A stretch of 64,000 nt of DNA, taken from assembly GCF_007990775.1 (NCBI RefSeq), contig NZ_BJXB01000002.1:1-64000 (forward strand), in the 5' to 3' direction. This DNA comes from Deinococcus cellulosilyticus NBRC 106333 = KACC 11606 (GTDB lineage Bacteria; Deinococcota; Deinococci; Deinococcales; Deinococcaceae). The translations under genes were made by a program, and so were the position numbers. The notes under the pieces are model-generated. The model worked only from the letters and a program-made list of their open reading frames with translations. It did no database searches and was not told the origin of the DNA. Of this stretch, positions 55,301-64,000 are shown one piece after another (position 1 is the stretch's first letter; each line of letters starts with the position of its first letter).

Positions 55301-58300
55301 ACGTTACCAGGACAACCGCCTGAGCGTGAACGCCCTGGGAGAGACCTTCACGGCCAGCCTCAGCAGCCCATATGGGGCAGGAACCGCACAGGGCAAACTG
55401 GATTTCTCTCAATATCAGGTTCAACTGAAAAGCAATTACCTGACAGGCAACCTGCAGGGCAACCTTGAGGGCCTCACTGGAACCCTCACCACTGTTCGCC
55501 AGTCATATCAAGTGCTCAACGACCTGGCAGAGATTCCTGCCCAGACTTTCACCTTGAAAGGCAATTACCAGCAGGGCAGATTCACCCTGTCACAGGACAA
55601 CGAAGAGGTGCTTTATCTGGCAGGCCAGCTGTCGGGGGGCCTGACCCTGAGTTATGCCCTGCGGGATGCAGGAACCGGGCAGGTGCGCGTCTCCCCCACC
55701 CTGCAGAGGGTCAATGCAGAATTCACCGGGCTGATCAGCGGTCAGGCTCGACTCTATCCAGATGTTCAGGGAAGCGTGAATGCTCCCTTCAGTCTGGTGA
55801 CCCGTCTGCTTCCTGAGCCATACAGAAACAGCCTCACCCCTGGCCGCATTCAGGCGGACATCTCGGGACCTTACGAGCGCCTCACCATCAAAGCGCAGAC
55901 CTCTGGAACCCTGTGGGAAGACCAGGCGCTTTCGTTGCAGGGAAGTGGTTTCTGGACACCCAGGACCTATCAGGCCAGCTTGCGTGTGGTGCATCCTCTG
56001 GCGGACCTTCAGGGACAGATCACCCCCGAGGCCCAGACTTTTGAGGGAACAGTGGATGCTGCACTGGTTCCTGAACTTCCAGAAGGCCTGACCGGAAAAG
56101 CCACCCTCAAGGGGAGTCTGAAGGATTTTGACGTGCAAACCCTTACAGCCACAGGAACTGTGGTTGCTGCCTATCAGGATGTCTCCACAGATGGGACCTT
56201 CCAGGTCACCCCCGGCTTGCAGGTCCAAACCGATCTCAAAGGCACTGCGCTGCAAAAAACCTATGCACTGCAGGGTCGGGTTTACCCTCAGGTTCAGGCC
56301 AGCCTGCGTTTCGATCAGGCCCAGGGAACTGCGACAGGCACTTATGACAGCCTGAGCCTTGCACTGAAGGGGCAACTTTTTGATCAGGAAGTTGATCTGC
56401 GGGTACAGACCCGGGAACAGACCCTCACCACCCTTCAGGGCACTGTGGATGGAGGGGAACTGTCTGCAAACCTGGACCTGGCTTCGGGCCAGGGCACAGC
56501 CAGCATCCGTGCGCTGGATCTCAAAGGCATTGCAGATGTGGATGGAAAAATCAATGTACAGGCCACACTGAACAGCTTTAAGGATGCCACCTTGCAGGCC
56601 AGTGGCACTGTGCAAAATATACAGCTGAACGGGAATTTCCGCTGGTTTGATGGTTTGCTCAGCGCCAGTGCACTGGAAGCCACTTTGCCTCAGGGCACTG
56701 TGACGGCCAGTGGACCTCTTTACCCGGATCTGAATCTGAGAGGATCAGGCACCCTGCAGGACCCGGTACAGGTTCCCCTGACCTTTGAAGCCTCTGGAGA
56801 ACTCCAGAAACCACTCCTGAAAGTCCAGGCCACATTGCCAGAAGCCTACGAAGGCCTGCAACTCGGCGCATCCAGAGCAGCCATTGAAGTGCGTGACCTG
56901 AAGAACATCCAGGTCCAGCTTACCGGAGCCGTCGAAGGAACCTTGCTGGGCACCTACCAGGATCAATTGACCCTGCAAAAAGCAGACCTGCGCTTCAACC
57001 TGCCCATTCAGCGTGAAGAAGCCACAGGAAAATTGACCGGAACGCTGGCCTGGGATGGGGCTTTCAGGGGGAACCTGCAGTTTGCAGGACAGGTTGCTGG
57101 TGAACAAACCACGCTGCAAGCCACCGGAAACGGAGATCTGGACCTGATCGGAAGCTGGCAGAATGCGCGTTTTCAGGGCAGCATCCAGAGGGACATTTTC
57201 AAGGGCCTGAACGCAAAGCTGTCTGTTCCAGAGTGGAACCTCTCCCCTCTGCTGGGCCTCAATGATCCGCTGGTTGTGGGAGCGACAGCCACCGTTTCTG
57301 GACCCTGGAGCGACCTGAGCATCCAGGGCAGTGGACAGCTCAGAGAGAGCAAGACCGGCCAGAGCGTTCAGTTCAGCGTGAAGCGAGCTCAGGAGATCTG
57401 GGAGGCTGTGCTGTCTGGAGCCATCCAGGGCACCGCGCACTACAGCGCAGAAGGCTGGAATGCCAGACTGACCACCGAAAACCTGAATGCCGGGGCTTTT
57501 GTGCCACAACTGAAACAGGGTACCCTGACCGGCAACTTTGTGGTTTCTGGCCATGGCACCTCCCTCACTTCTGCACAGGGCAGCGGACTCCGCATTGCAG
57601 CTGTGGACCAGCAAGACAACCCCATTGCCCTGCAGGGATCTGCAACTTACACCTCGGGCTCCATTCAACTGGCCTTGCAGGGAAGTTATGCGAATGCTCC
57701 AGTGCGGGTGAGCGGCGCATACCCTGAAGGAATCGAGGTTGACGTACAGAACTTTAAAATTGCCGAAGGCACCCTGAACCTGAGCGGAACAGTGTCCGGT
57801 GATTTCAGCAATCCTGACCTGAAAGCCACGGGAAGTTTCAGCCATCTGCAGGGAACAGCGCAACTGGATGTGAGCGGGCAGCTTCAGGATTTGCTGGTCC
57901 GTGCCCGGGCAACCCTGACTGGAGACGCCACAGGAACAGTGGCAGGTGAAGTGCAGGTGAAGAACCTGGACCTGAATGCCCTGGTGCTTGATCTGAATGC
58001 AGATGTGCAGGGGGCAGGTGTTCTGGCCAGAGGGACACTCAAAGGAACCTACCCTGCTTTTACCGGACAGATGCAACTCCTGCGAGAGGGCGCTTACGTC
58101 ACCCTGACCGGAAATGGAGACGGCAGTTACCGCCTGTCAGACAGCAATGTGGTCACTGGAACAGTCAGCATTCAGGGACTCCCCCCGAAATTCTCGGGTG
58201 ATGTGACGGTCAATGCGGTTCCGTTGCTGAAGGATGCTTCTGGCAGCACCCAGCTTCAGGTCAACTTCTCAGGTGACCTTGATGCCATCCGCGCCACTTA

Positions 58301-61300
58301 CTCTGGTACCCTCTCCAGCATCAGGCATCAGGACATCGGGCTGACGCAGGCCACCGTTCAGGGCAGTTTCACCGGGCCTTACGCAGCACCCGAAATCCAG
58401 CTGACCACGCAGTTGGAGGGAGCCAGGTATCAGGAGGCCTCCGTCCAGACAGCGAACCTCACCGTCCATTCCAGAGGGGCATACCTGAAACCCACCCTGG
58501 AAGCGTCAGGAACGCTGAAAGGGGTCAAGTACGGACAGGACAGCCTGGACGCTGTCACCTTCTCTGGAACCCATCAGGGAGACTTCCAGAGCCCCACCAT
58601 CCACCTGAAAGCAGACCTCAAGGGCCTGCAGTATCAGGACACGGGTCTTGAAGCAGGCCAGATTGTTGCGGACCATCGGGGAAGCTGGCAGAATCCCACC
58701 CTTCACCTCACAGGGGACCTCACAGGGCTCAGGTATCAGGACGTCCAGTTGCAGACCGCCCAGATTGATGGAGACTACAGCGGCATCTGGCCCGAACCGG
58801 ACCTGCATCTGGTGGCCGAGGGGAGTGGTTTCACCTACCAGGACGCTGTGGCCCGAAGTTCCACCCTGCGCATCAATGCGGATTATCGGGCCAGCACCCG
58901 CCAGCTGGTGGGAAGCCTGTCCGGGCAGATCAATGGGGTGCAATTCAAAGGGGACCAGTTGGAATCTGCGGTCCTCTCTGGAAACCTCAAAGGAACCCTG
59001 GCAGAACCAGACATCCATGTGGAGACCACCGTAGGTGGCCTGAAGTACCAGGGAGACGCCCTGGAGAAAGCTGTCATCGTTGCAGATTCCAGGGGAGCTC
59101 TGGAGAAACCCAGCATCCAGCTCAAAGCCGAACTCGGTGGGGTGCAGTATCAGGGAGATGCGCTGCAATCGGCCAGTATTCAGGCTGCATACCAGGGTGA
59201 ATGGGCAAAACCCACCCTCAAGCTGACAGGCACACTGGGTGGCATCAAATATCAGGATTACCATTTGCAGAGCATCAACCTGACTGCGGACCACCAGGGA
59301 GAATGGGCAAAACCCACCCTGCAGGTGGTGGCCGATGGGACAGGCTTTGTTTATCAGGATGCCCGGGTGCAGACCTTCAAATTGAATGGCAACACCCGAG
59401 GAGACCTGAGCGCTCCAGACCTCAACCTGAACACCACCCTTACAGGGGTGACCTATCAGGAGGGCAGTGCGCAACAGGTGCAGCTCACCGCTCACCTGCA
59501 AGGTCCGCTGACAACGGCCCAGGTCGGTGCCACGGGCAGCTTTGCTGGCCTGAATTATCAGGATGTGCAGACGGCAGATGGCGCCTTCACGGTCAAAGGG
59601 ACCGTGGACCAGCCACAGGTCGCCCTGAGTCAGGGTGGACAGACCACCCTGGTGTACCAGCAGGAACAGGCCAATTTCAGCGGGTTCACCGTGAATGGGT
59701 TTGACCATCAAATCACCCTTTCAGGATCGGCAGGGCTCAAAACAGGAAACCTCAAGGTCAATGCCACCGGTCCTTTCACCGGGCAGGTGGAAGGCCAGTA
59801 CCAGCAAACCCAGCCTCTCGATTTCACAGATCTCAGCGTGGAGAATCTGCTGCAGAGCTACAATTTTGATCTCAGGCACCAGGTGAAATACCAGGGCTAC
59901 GAAGCCACAGGCAGGGCCTCTGTGACCGACAGGCAATGGAGTGGAACGGGCACAGTTTCAGGGCTGCCTTCCTGGCTGTCTGGAGGCAAACTGGATTACC
60001 GTCTGGCAGGCCAGAACCTCCCCACCCTGTATTCCACGGTGAAGGGTTACGGTTTGCAGGCCGACCTGAAGCTGGACACCACCCAGGCCACCTTGCAATT
60101 CGTGGACACACCAGACCTTCAGGCCAGGGGCAGCCTGACCTACACCTTTGCAGAGAGCACGTTCAGTGGCAGCACAGCCTTCCAGAAAGACACCATCTCC
60201 ATCACTCTGGCAGGCACGGGCAAAACCCTGGAAGCCACCCTGAAACAGGCTGAAACCACAGTGAATGCCACAGCCACCCTCGATCCTTTGAGCGTGGAAG
60301 CAACGTTCAATGATGGGGTGCACACCGGAACAGCCCGTTACACCGAGGAGGGCTGGGTGCTGAACATCCCCACCTTTGAAGTGGGCAGTCTCGACGGCGA
60401 CGAGTTCCAGGGCACCTTCAGTTTGACAGGAAGTGGCAAAGGGACCACCGGAACCCTGGACCTGCAAACCACAGGCCTCAGGCTTCCTTTCACCATTCCT
60501 GTGCTGGAAGAGAAAATCCAGGGGGACCTCACAGCCCGTGTTGTGCTGGGGGAAAGTCCCACTGCCACAGCCAGTTACCGTGGCCCCCTGGGCACGGCCA
60601 GCCTCAGTCTGAGCAAAGGCGCAGAGTGGACGGGTGCCCTGACCGCAGACCTGCACACCACCAGCAACCCCGGAAGCCTGAAAGCCAACCTGCAACTGCA
60701 ACAAGGCCAGGTCCAGGGACAGATTCTGGTGAACCAGTTTGGGTACACCTACCGCGACCTCAAAGGCTTCATCACCGGACAGGTGGATGTGAAAGACAGC
60801 CAGTTTGCTGGCACCCTGCAGACCCGGGTGGATGATGGGGTGCTCAACCTGGAGGCCGAAGGTGGGCTCGCCGATGTGATCCCTGCCCTGGAAGCTCTGG
60901 GCATTCAGCCTTCGGACGAAGGGTATCTGGTGACCGCCAGTGCCAGTGCCTTCCCACTGGAGAAATTGAAACTGCTGCCTTATGCGAGAGGAAGGGTTTA
61001 TGGAACAGCCACATTCACCAGTGACTCCAGCACGGTGAATGTGCGCATTCCTGATCTGAGCCTCCCTGGAAGCACACCCGCAGCACTGGAGATTGCGGGC
61101 CTCACCCCTGGGGGACAGAGCAACGGCAATGAACCGCCCAGAACCATCCTCAGCACCCGACTGGACGGCACCTTCAGCAATGGAGATGCCCGCTTCCGTG
61201 GGTCCATTGGGGACACCAGTTTCGTGGGCAGCAGCACCGATGGGGTGCTGGTGGGCACCATTGATTTCCGCAACACCCCCCTCCACGCCCTGATTGGGGC

Positions 61301-63233
61301 CTTCACAGACAGCCTGCCCGGCCAGGGGCTGCTCACCGGAACAGGCCGCATTGATGGCAAACTCTCTGAGCTCGATCAACTGAAGCTCAGTGTGGTGGCA
61401 GAAAGCATCAAAGTCACCTCTGCCGGACAGACCCTTTCAGGCTCTGGACAGTTCTCACTGGAACAGGGAGCCCTCACCATTCCGGGCATTCAACTGGCAG
61501 GGGCAGGAAGCCTGCTGATTCAGGGCATCTACGCCCCTGGCAATGTGAACCTCACAGCGGATTTCAGAGACACCACCTTCACCCCACTCCTTGCTCTGGT
61601 TCCTTCCCTGAAGGATTACAAGCCCAGCCTGAAAGGGAACCTTTCCCTGAAAGCCACAGGGCAGTACGAACAGCCCACCATTGAACTGCAAGGGAACAAC
61701 CTGCAGGGGGAACTTGCAGGGATCGGCATTCAGCTGAATCAGCTGGTGGCCCTCCTGCAACAGAACCAGCTGACCCTGCAGAGTGATGTGGGCACCACGG
61801 GCACTGTGACCAGCGCCCTCAAACTGCAGGGCAAAGCTTCTTTGCAGGACAACCGCCTGCAGGATGCCCAGCTGGATGCCAACGGCAACCTGAACATCAA
61901 GAACTTCGGGACACTGGAGGGCACCAGCATCCGTTTGAACCAGCAGGGAGACACATGGAAACTGCTGCTCACCGGGACACGTGGAGGGAAATTCCAGGCC
62001 ACAGGAAACCTGTACCCTGACCTGAATGTGCGCATTCAACTGGACGATGTGCAGCCAGACCTGGAAAACTACTACATCGAAAATTCCAGTGTCAACGGGG
62101 TGCTGAATCTGGTGCAGAGCGGCGGGTTCTACCGTCTGAGTGGAGACATTGATCTGGAGAGACTGCAATTCACCCTCAGCAAACCTGTCACGGAGAAGAC
62201 CGAGAAAGACGACACCTTTGTGTTTGAAAGCCCCCTCCCAACCGAGTACACCACGTTCCCACAACAACGCCAGGATCAGGACCGCTCTGCACTGGCAAAC
62301 TGGATCTTTGATGACATCACCATCGATGCCAAAAACAACATCCGCATCGATGAGAACCTGGCCCGTGCCGAATTCGGAGGCCAATTGGTGCTCTCAGGCA
62401 ACGCCTACACCCCCAGGTTGCAGGGAGATGTCCTGCCCAAGCGGGGCAGCGTGTTCCTGCGCGAAAATGAATTTGTCCTGAATCCATCCACCACAAGCAT
62501 TCGCTTCAGTGCAGCAGATGGAGTGTACCCGAACATCAGGCTGGAAGGCATCGGCAATGTGCGGGATGAGGGCAGAAACGTCCGGGTGATCATGACCATC
62601 ACCGGCACCTTCGTACCTGATCCAGAGGACCCTAGACTTCGTACCTTTGCGCCCGTCACCGACATCCGTGAGGAGCGGGAGGTGCTGGGGCAGTGCGCAG
62701 ACCCGGTTCGCAACCCCAACTCCAACCTGCCGAAATGTCTGGATGAAGCCAGCCTGTACTCTCTGCTGGTGTTCGGCACCAAGGACATTCGCAATCTTCC
62801 CACTGAACTCACCCAGAGTGCCATCCGGACCACATTGCAGGTGTTCCTGCTGGGTGAGGTGGAGCGCAGCATCGAAGAAGCCCTGGGAATCGATGTGTTC
62901 CGCATCCGCAATTACACCATCGGTGAGGACCAGAAATTCAATGCGGAATTCACGGTGGGCACCTACCTCAGCCGCGAATGGTACATCCAGTACCAGGTGG
63001 ATTTGCTGGGCAATGGCAATGTGGAAGTGCAGTACAATGCGCTCGATGGCAGGCTGTCCTTGACCTTCAGCAGCCCTCTGAACCGTCTGGATTTCAACAC
63101 CGTACAGCCAGAGTTCTCGCTCGCCTACAACATTGATCCTCAGAATTCCATCGAACTGGGGATCAGCACAGAGCAAAACACCCAGGGAGATCGGGGCTTC
63201 AGCGTGAAGTTTGGGTACAAACTGCGCTTCTAG
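52362..63233 (+). CDS. tamB: giant TamB translocation/assembly module protein
   Basis: At 3,623 residues this is about three times the length of proteobacterial TamB. An N-terminal membrane anchor (residues about 8-28) is followed by a very long beta-helical region rich in G-x-L/V-x-x-x-A and Ser/Thr/Gln/Asp patterns (DUF490/TamB-like throughout). The conserved DUF490 C-terminus lies at about 3,200-3,623, with GVYPNIRLEGIGNVRDEG and the ending EFSLAYNIDPQNSIELG...KFGYKLRF. TamB-like proteins form grooves that carry lipids or outer-membrane proteins across the periplasm. Residues 2,018-2,393 are eleven tandem repeats of about 34 residues. A second, uncertain ribosome-site model is the upstream frame at 52308. 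Confidence 0.92.
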   Translation: MWRRILGWGTLGLVLLLVILLGLLVSPVGLRLVLNFVQNSGTHIEAQGIRGWLWDFTLQDVRYSQPGVKAQAQEARIQLGLSEIFAKTIHIRAALKKAHIDLDPSKLEGGGEGTWQTQLDALQVEQTTLSLNGTPINVPDAELSLTNQSPRTLQSQIKTRYGKLNAVASFDPGLSNFKVDFKGDASILKHYYPGIQSGLLEGTYSITPDNLQGDVQLSEGRVHVPEFKQVDATGIHGTLHHEGDLITADLSGQALGGPVRARAAVDLKKERWDVVADGTPQLKSLDFGGLGGQGKLHIETGGWEKVTVKARYAGSVTLQDLQVPDAEVSYRLTEKLQSFVDATGQASGYGQSALLKASLQNLGKFWTGDATLQGENITAKATLEDQLVRLRGQAFKVNLNGNYRLDDQTLQATAQTNLKDLQENLRGQLNVQARGTLDRLNLSVVNSELDTDITGPLSLNGQGSYQDGVLNLSTRHLDLGYQSSGATWALRDVPIQGVGTIDGVGNLRGETLLGTVGIQDLPADAEPVRGELTLNTRTLDFSLLSSKIQASGKPEDFKVTVKDYTFTGGVRQTVRGTLQIKDFSPSGTLRLQSEYQDVTATLSGLKATLKGTLLGPLKGLPVAGTADLERARLDLGGILADVQYQPLKATLTQQNRQLQVNFADGKWNASGSLPLDTVQKAFNLPVNGTLAVNLVNSRGTAEFTGSYQESAIQAQLNIRPDLVTGQLQVEGEQFRATAQGQVYPNADLRGTLTALDTQSAIRVHGPFGALKFQASGSTPAFVREGLVVASKPFRLQGNLTPAVTGSGTVGGLQVKLQDLEQLTLSVTGQETVDYQGAPYTLQLSGTWNPDWAGKVTARLQGPRLQASLRGPWKNLTVDAAFRQQDLNLRARAQLDASSLKYSGSVAATYRDLRASGTLQGTQDRFRVGATVFSPEKGTAQIQVRGLNDIRIQASNFVYQDISASGNLRYSSGKINGVLGARYQDNRLSVNALGETFTASLSSPYGAGTAQGKLDFSQYQVQLKSNYLTGNLQGNLEGLTGTLTTVRQSYQVLNDLAEIPAQTFTLKGNYQQGRFTLSQDNEEVLYLAGQLSGGLTLSYALRDAGTGQVRVSPTLQRVNAEFTGLISGQARLYPDVQGSVNAPFSLVTRLLPEPYRNSLTPGRIQADISGPYERLTIKAQTSGTLWEDQALSLQGSGFWTPRTYQASLRVVHPLADLQGQITPEAQTFEGTVDAALVPELPEGLTGKATLKGSLKDFDVQTLTATGTVVAAYQDVSTDGTFQVTPGLQVQTDLKGTALQKTYALQGRVYPQVQASLRFDQAQGTATGTYDSLSLALKGQLFDQEVDLRVQTREQTLTTLQGTVDGGELSANLDLASGQGTASIRALDLKGIADVDGKINVQATLNSFKDATLQASGTVQNIQLNGNFRWFDGLLSASALEATLPQGTVTASGPLYPDLNLRGSGTLQDPVQVPLTFEASGELQKPLLKVQATLPEAYEGLQLGASRAAIEVRDLKNIQVQLTGAVEGTLLGTYQDQLTLQKADLRFNLPIQREEATGKLTGTLAWDGAFRGNLQFAGQVAGEQTTLQATGNGDLDLIGSWQNARFQGSIQRDIFKGLNAKLSVPEWNLSPLLGLNDPLVVGATATVSGPWSDLSIQGSGQLRESKTGQSVQFSVKRAQEIWEAVLSGAIQGTAHYSAEGWNARLTTENLNAGAFVPQLKQGTLTGNFVVSGHGTSLTSAQGSGLRIAAVDQQDNPIALQGSATYTSGSIQLALQGSYANAPVRVSGAYPEGIEVDVQNFKIAEGTLNLSGTVSGDFSNPDLKATGSFSHLQGTAQLDVSGQLQDLLVRARATLTGDATGTVAGEVQVKNLDLNALVLDLNADVQGAGVLARGTLKGTYPAFTGQMQLLREGAYVTLTGNGDGSYRLSDSNVVTGTVSIQGLPPKFSGDVTVNAVPLLKDASGSTQLQVNFSGDLDAIRATYSGTLSSIRHQDIGLTQATVQGSFTGPYAAPEIQLTTQLEGARYQEASVQTANLTVHSRGAYLKPTLEASGTLKGVKYGQDSLDAVTFSGTHQGDFQSPTIHLKADLKGLQYQDTGLEAGQIVADHRGSWQNPTLHLTGDLTGLRYQDVQLQTAQIDGDYSGIWPEPDLHLVAEGSGFTYQDAVARSSTLRINADYRASTRQLVGSLSGQINGVQFKGDQLESAVLSGNLKGTLAEPDIHVETTVGGLKYQGDALEKAVIVADSRGALEKPSIQLKAELGGVQYQGDALQSASIQAAYQGEWAKPTLKLTGTLGGIKYQDYHLQSINLTADHQGEWAKPTLQVVADGTGFVYQDARVQTFKLNGNTRGDLSAPDLNLNTTLTGVTYQEGSAQQVQLTAHLQGPLTTAQVGATGSFAGLNYQDVQTADGAFTVKGTVDQPQVALSQGGQTTLVYQQEQANFSGFTVNGFDHQITLSGSAGLKTGNLKVNATGPFTGQVEGQYQQTQPLDFTDLSVENLLQSYNFDLRHQVKYQGYEATGRASVTDRQWSGTGTVSGLPSWLSGGKLDYRLAGQNLPTLYSTVKGYGLQADLKLDTTQATLQFVDTPDLQARGSLTYTFAESTFSGSTAFQKDTISITLAGTGKTLEATLKQAETTVNATATLDPLSVEATFNDGVHTGTARYTEEGWVLNIPTFEVGSLDGDEFQGTFSLTGSGKGTTGTLDLQTTGLRLPFTIPVLEEKIQGDLTARVVLGESPTATASYRGPLGTASLSLSKGAEWTGALTADLHTTSNPGSLKANLQLQQGQVQGQILVNQFGYTYRDLKGFITGQVDVKDSQFAGTLQTRVDDGVLNLEAEGGLADVIPALEALGIQPSDEGYLVTASASAFPLEKLKLLPYARGRVYGTATFTSDSSTVNVRIPDLSLPGSTPAALEIAGLTPGGQSNGNEPPRTILSTRLDGTFSNGDARFRGSIGDTSFVGSSTDGVLVGTIDFRNTPLHALIGAFTDSLPGQGLLTGTGRIDGKLSELDQLKLSVVAESIKVTSAGQTLSGSGQFSLEQGALTIPGIQLAGAGSLLIQGIYAPGNVNLTADFRDTTFTPLLALVPSLKDYKPSLKGNLSLKATGQYEQPTIELQGNNLQGELAGIGIQLNQLVALLQQNQLTLQSDVGTTGTVTSALKLQGKASLQDNRLQDAQLDANGNLNIKNFGTLEGTSIRLNQQGDTWKLLLTGTRGGKFQATGNLYPDLNVRIQLDDVQPDLENYYIENSSVNGVLNLVQSGGFYRLSGDIDLERLQFTLSKPVTEKTEKDDTFVFESPLPTEYTTFPQQRQDQDRSALANWIFDDITIDAKNNIRIDENLARAEFGGQLVLSGNAYTPRLQGDVLPKRGSVFLRENEFVLNPSTTSIRFSAADGVYPNIRLEGIGNVRDEGRNVRVIMTITGTFVPDPEDPRLRTFAPVTDIREEREVLGQCADPVRNPNSNLPKCLDEASLYSLLVFGTKDIRNLPTELTQSAIRTTLQVFLLGEVERSIEEALGIDVFRIRNYTIGEDQKFNAEFTVGTYLSREWYIQYQVDLLGNGNVEVQYNALDGRLSLTFSSPLNRLDFNTVQPEFSLAYNIDPQNSIELGISTEQNTQGDRGFSVKFGYKLRF
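58413..59540 (+). repeat. eleven tandem 34-residue repeats in TamB
   Basis: The repeats encode residues 2,018-2,393. Each begins with a G-[L/V/I]-x-YQ motif, has A-x-I and G-x-W/L near the middle and P-x-L-x-L near the end; one copy is 36 residues. The period is about 102 bp at the DNA level, but the copies have diverged, so these are an old expansion of one beta-helix rung set. A partial twelfth copy follows at 59541. Confidence 0.88.
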
Positions 63234-63334
63234 CGACCAGAGCAAGTCCAGGATCAGCAGAGCAGGCAGCAAAAGATGCTACCCACTCTTGGCTGCTGTC
63301 CATGCCCTTTCAGATGAAACTGAACAAAACACGG

Positions 63335-63340
63335 TACAGT
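63335..63340 (+). promoter_or_regulatory. possible -10 box of ABC ATPase gene
   Basis: TACAGT lies 19 bases before the preferred ATG at 63360, between tamB and the ABC gene. Confidence 0.35.
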
Positions 63341-63359
63341 GATGCAGAAAGGGACACAA

Positions 63360-63989
63360 ATGCTTCCACTCAAAGTCAGAGATTTCAGCGTCAAATTGCA
63401 AAACCGGGTCATCATCGAACATGCTGACTTCGAGGTCAAGAAAGGCGAAATTGTGCACCTGATCGGGCACAACGGGGCAGGCAAGAGCACCCTGCTCAGG
63501 GGGATGATCGGTCTGGTCCCCTCCAAAGGGGAAGTCAGGGTTTCCGGAGAGAATCCCAGGTCCATTGAAGGCCGCAAAAACTTCGTTTATGTTCCAGATG
63601 AACCTGCACTCTATGAAGACCTGACCCTGCAGGAACATGTGCACTATGTGGCCGCCCTTTATGAGAAACCAGAGCAACCCATTCTGGACTGGCTGGAGCG
63701 ATTTCACCTGACAGAAAGGCTTAAGGATTTCCCCTCCACGCACTCCAGAGGAATGCGGCAAAAACTCTCTCTTTCTCTGGCCCTTGGTCTGAACCTGCCA
63801 CTCACCTTGCTGGATGAGCCTTACAATGCCCTGGATCAGGCTGCCCAGGAAGCCCTGTCGCACGGCATCCGGGATGCAGCTCAGCAGGGAACAGGGGTGC
63901 TGCTCAGTGCCCATCAGACGGCAACCACGGAAATCCTTCAGGCCCAGGTGGCCCGCGTTCAGGATGGCGTGGTGAGCCGAAGCCTATGA
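63360..63989 (+). CDS. ABC transporter ATP-binding protein
   Basis: This 209-residue ATPase has Walker A GHNGAGKST (about residues 35-43), Q-loop-region YVPDEPALYEDLT, a signature SRGMRQKLSLS in place of LSGGQ, Walker B LTLLDEPYNALD and a switch His in LLSAHQ. It is the CcmA/ABC-2 type that partners a small membrane permease. The ATG at 63360 is chosen over 63339/63342 because AAAGGG lies six bases upstream. Its stop overlaps the next start by 4 bp. The substrate is unknown. Confidence 0.88.
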   Translation: MLPLKVRDFSVKLQNRVIIEHADFEVKKGEIVHLIGHNGAGKSTLLRGMIGLVPSKGEVRVSGENPRSIEGRKNFVYVPDEPALYEDLTLQEHVHYVAALYEKPEQPILDWLERFHLTERLKDFPSTHSRGMRQKLSLSLALGLNLPLTLLDEPYNALDQAAQEALSHGIRDAAQQGTGVLLSAHQTATTEILQAQVARVQDGVVSRSL

Positions 63990-64000
63990 CCAGGGGTGTT
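63986..64000 (+). CDS. start of a following gene, probably the ABC permease (cut by window end)
   Basis: An ATG at 63986 overlaps the ABC ATPase stop (ATGA) and is open to the edge. Only five codons are visible, so the assignment rests on context alone. Confidence 0.4.

Noticed and set aside
58413..59540. 102-bp period suggesting a CRISPR or satellite
   Set aside because: The period encodes diverged 34-residue protein repeats within an intact tamB frame.

Overview
The window looks like chromosomal DNA of a Deinococcus-type bacterium (Deinococcota). This is inferred from five things: several genes with a TANNNT -10 box only 6-7 bases before the ATG (leaderless transcripts), a giant 3,623-residue TamB, a PrcB-domain lipoprotein, moderate-to-high GC with CTG-rich codon use, and the general gene mix. 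No rRNA, tRNA, CRISPR array or intact insertion sequence was recognised.

Layout. 1-0.94 kb has no convincing gene. 0.9-9.6 kb carries transport and stress genes: a CPA1 K+/H+ antiporter, an ArsB/NhaD-type permease, a DUF1622 membrane protein, a small operon (membrane protein, SRPBCC protein, Zn-alcohol dehydrogenase), an unknown gene, and a P1B-4 metal-exporting ATPase behind a promoter with a Fur/PerR-like palindrome. 9.7-12.2 kb is an AAA+ ATPase paired with a TPR membrane protein. 12.3-15.1 kb is aconitase. 15.1-16.8 kb has a His-rich PadR regulator with twin operators, a Uma2-family protein and a small unknown protein. 17.0-22.9 kb is a signalling block: two histidine kinases and a response regulator overlapping by 4 bp, and a divergent REC-PAS-kinase. 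22.9-34 kb has a MutS-like ATPase, glucose-6-phosphate isomerase, a subtilisin-like lipoprotein, a GGDEF enzyme, a winged-helix regulator, a secreted unknown protein, a LacI regulator, and trpS behind an apparent Trp-codon attenuator, followed by an EEP-fold membrane protein. 34.0-38.1 kb has a PrcB lipoprotein and a large membrane Fe-S oxidoreductase with a repetitive RKKWG tail.

38.15-43.0 kb is an accessory island. It starts with a gene-poor stretch holding a decayed copy of a palindromic repeat, then two tandem type IV pilin genes, then two overlapping AT-rich O-antigen-ligase-like membrane proteins, and ends at a perfect 46-bp palindrome of the same repeat family. Pilin plus ligase suggests a pilin-glycosylation cassette. 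43.0-49.1 kb is a sugar-utilisation locus (GH42 beta-galactosidase, two permeases, binding protein, DeoR regulator) without its own ABC ATPase.

49.4-64.0 kb runs recN (leaderless, with a LexA-like site and another palindrome upstream), a GNAT acetyltransferase, an acylphosphatase-like protein lacking its catalytic residues, tamB with eleven 34-residue tandem repeats, and an ABC transporter ATPase whose permease gene starts at the window edge.
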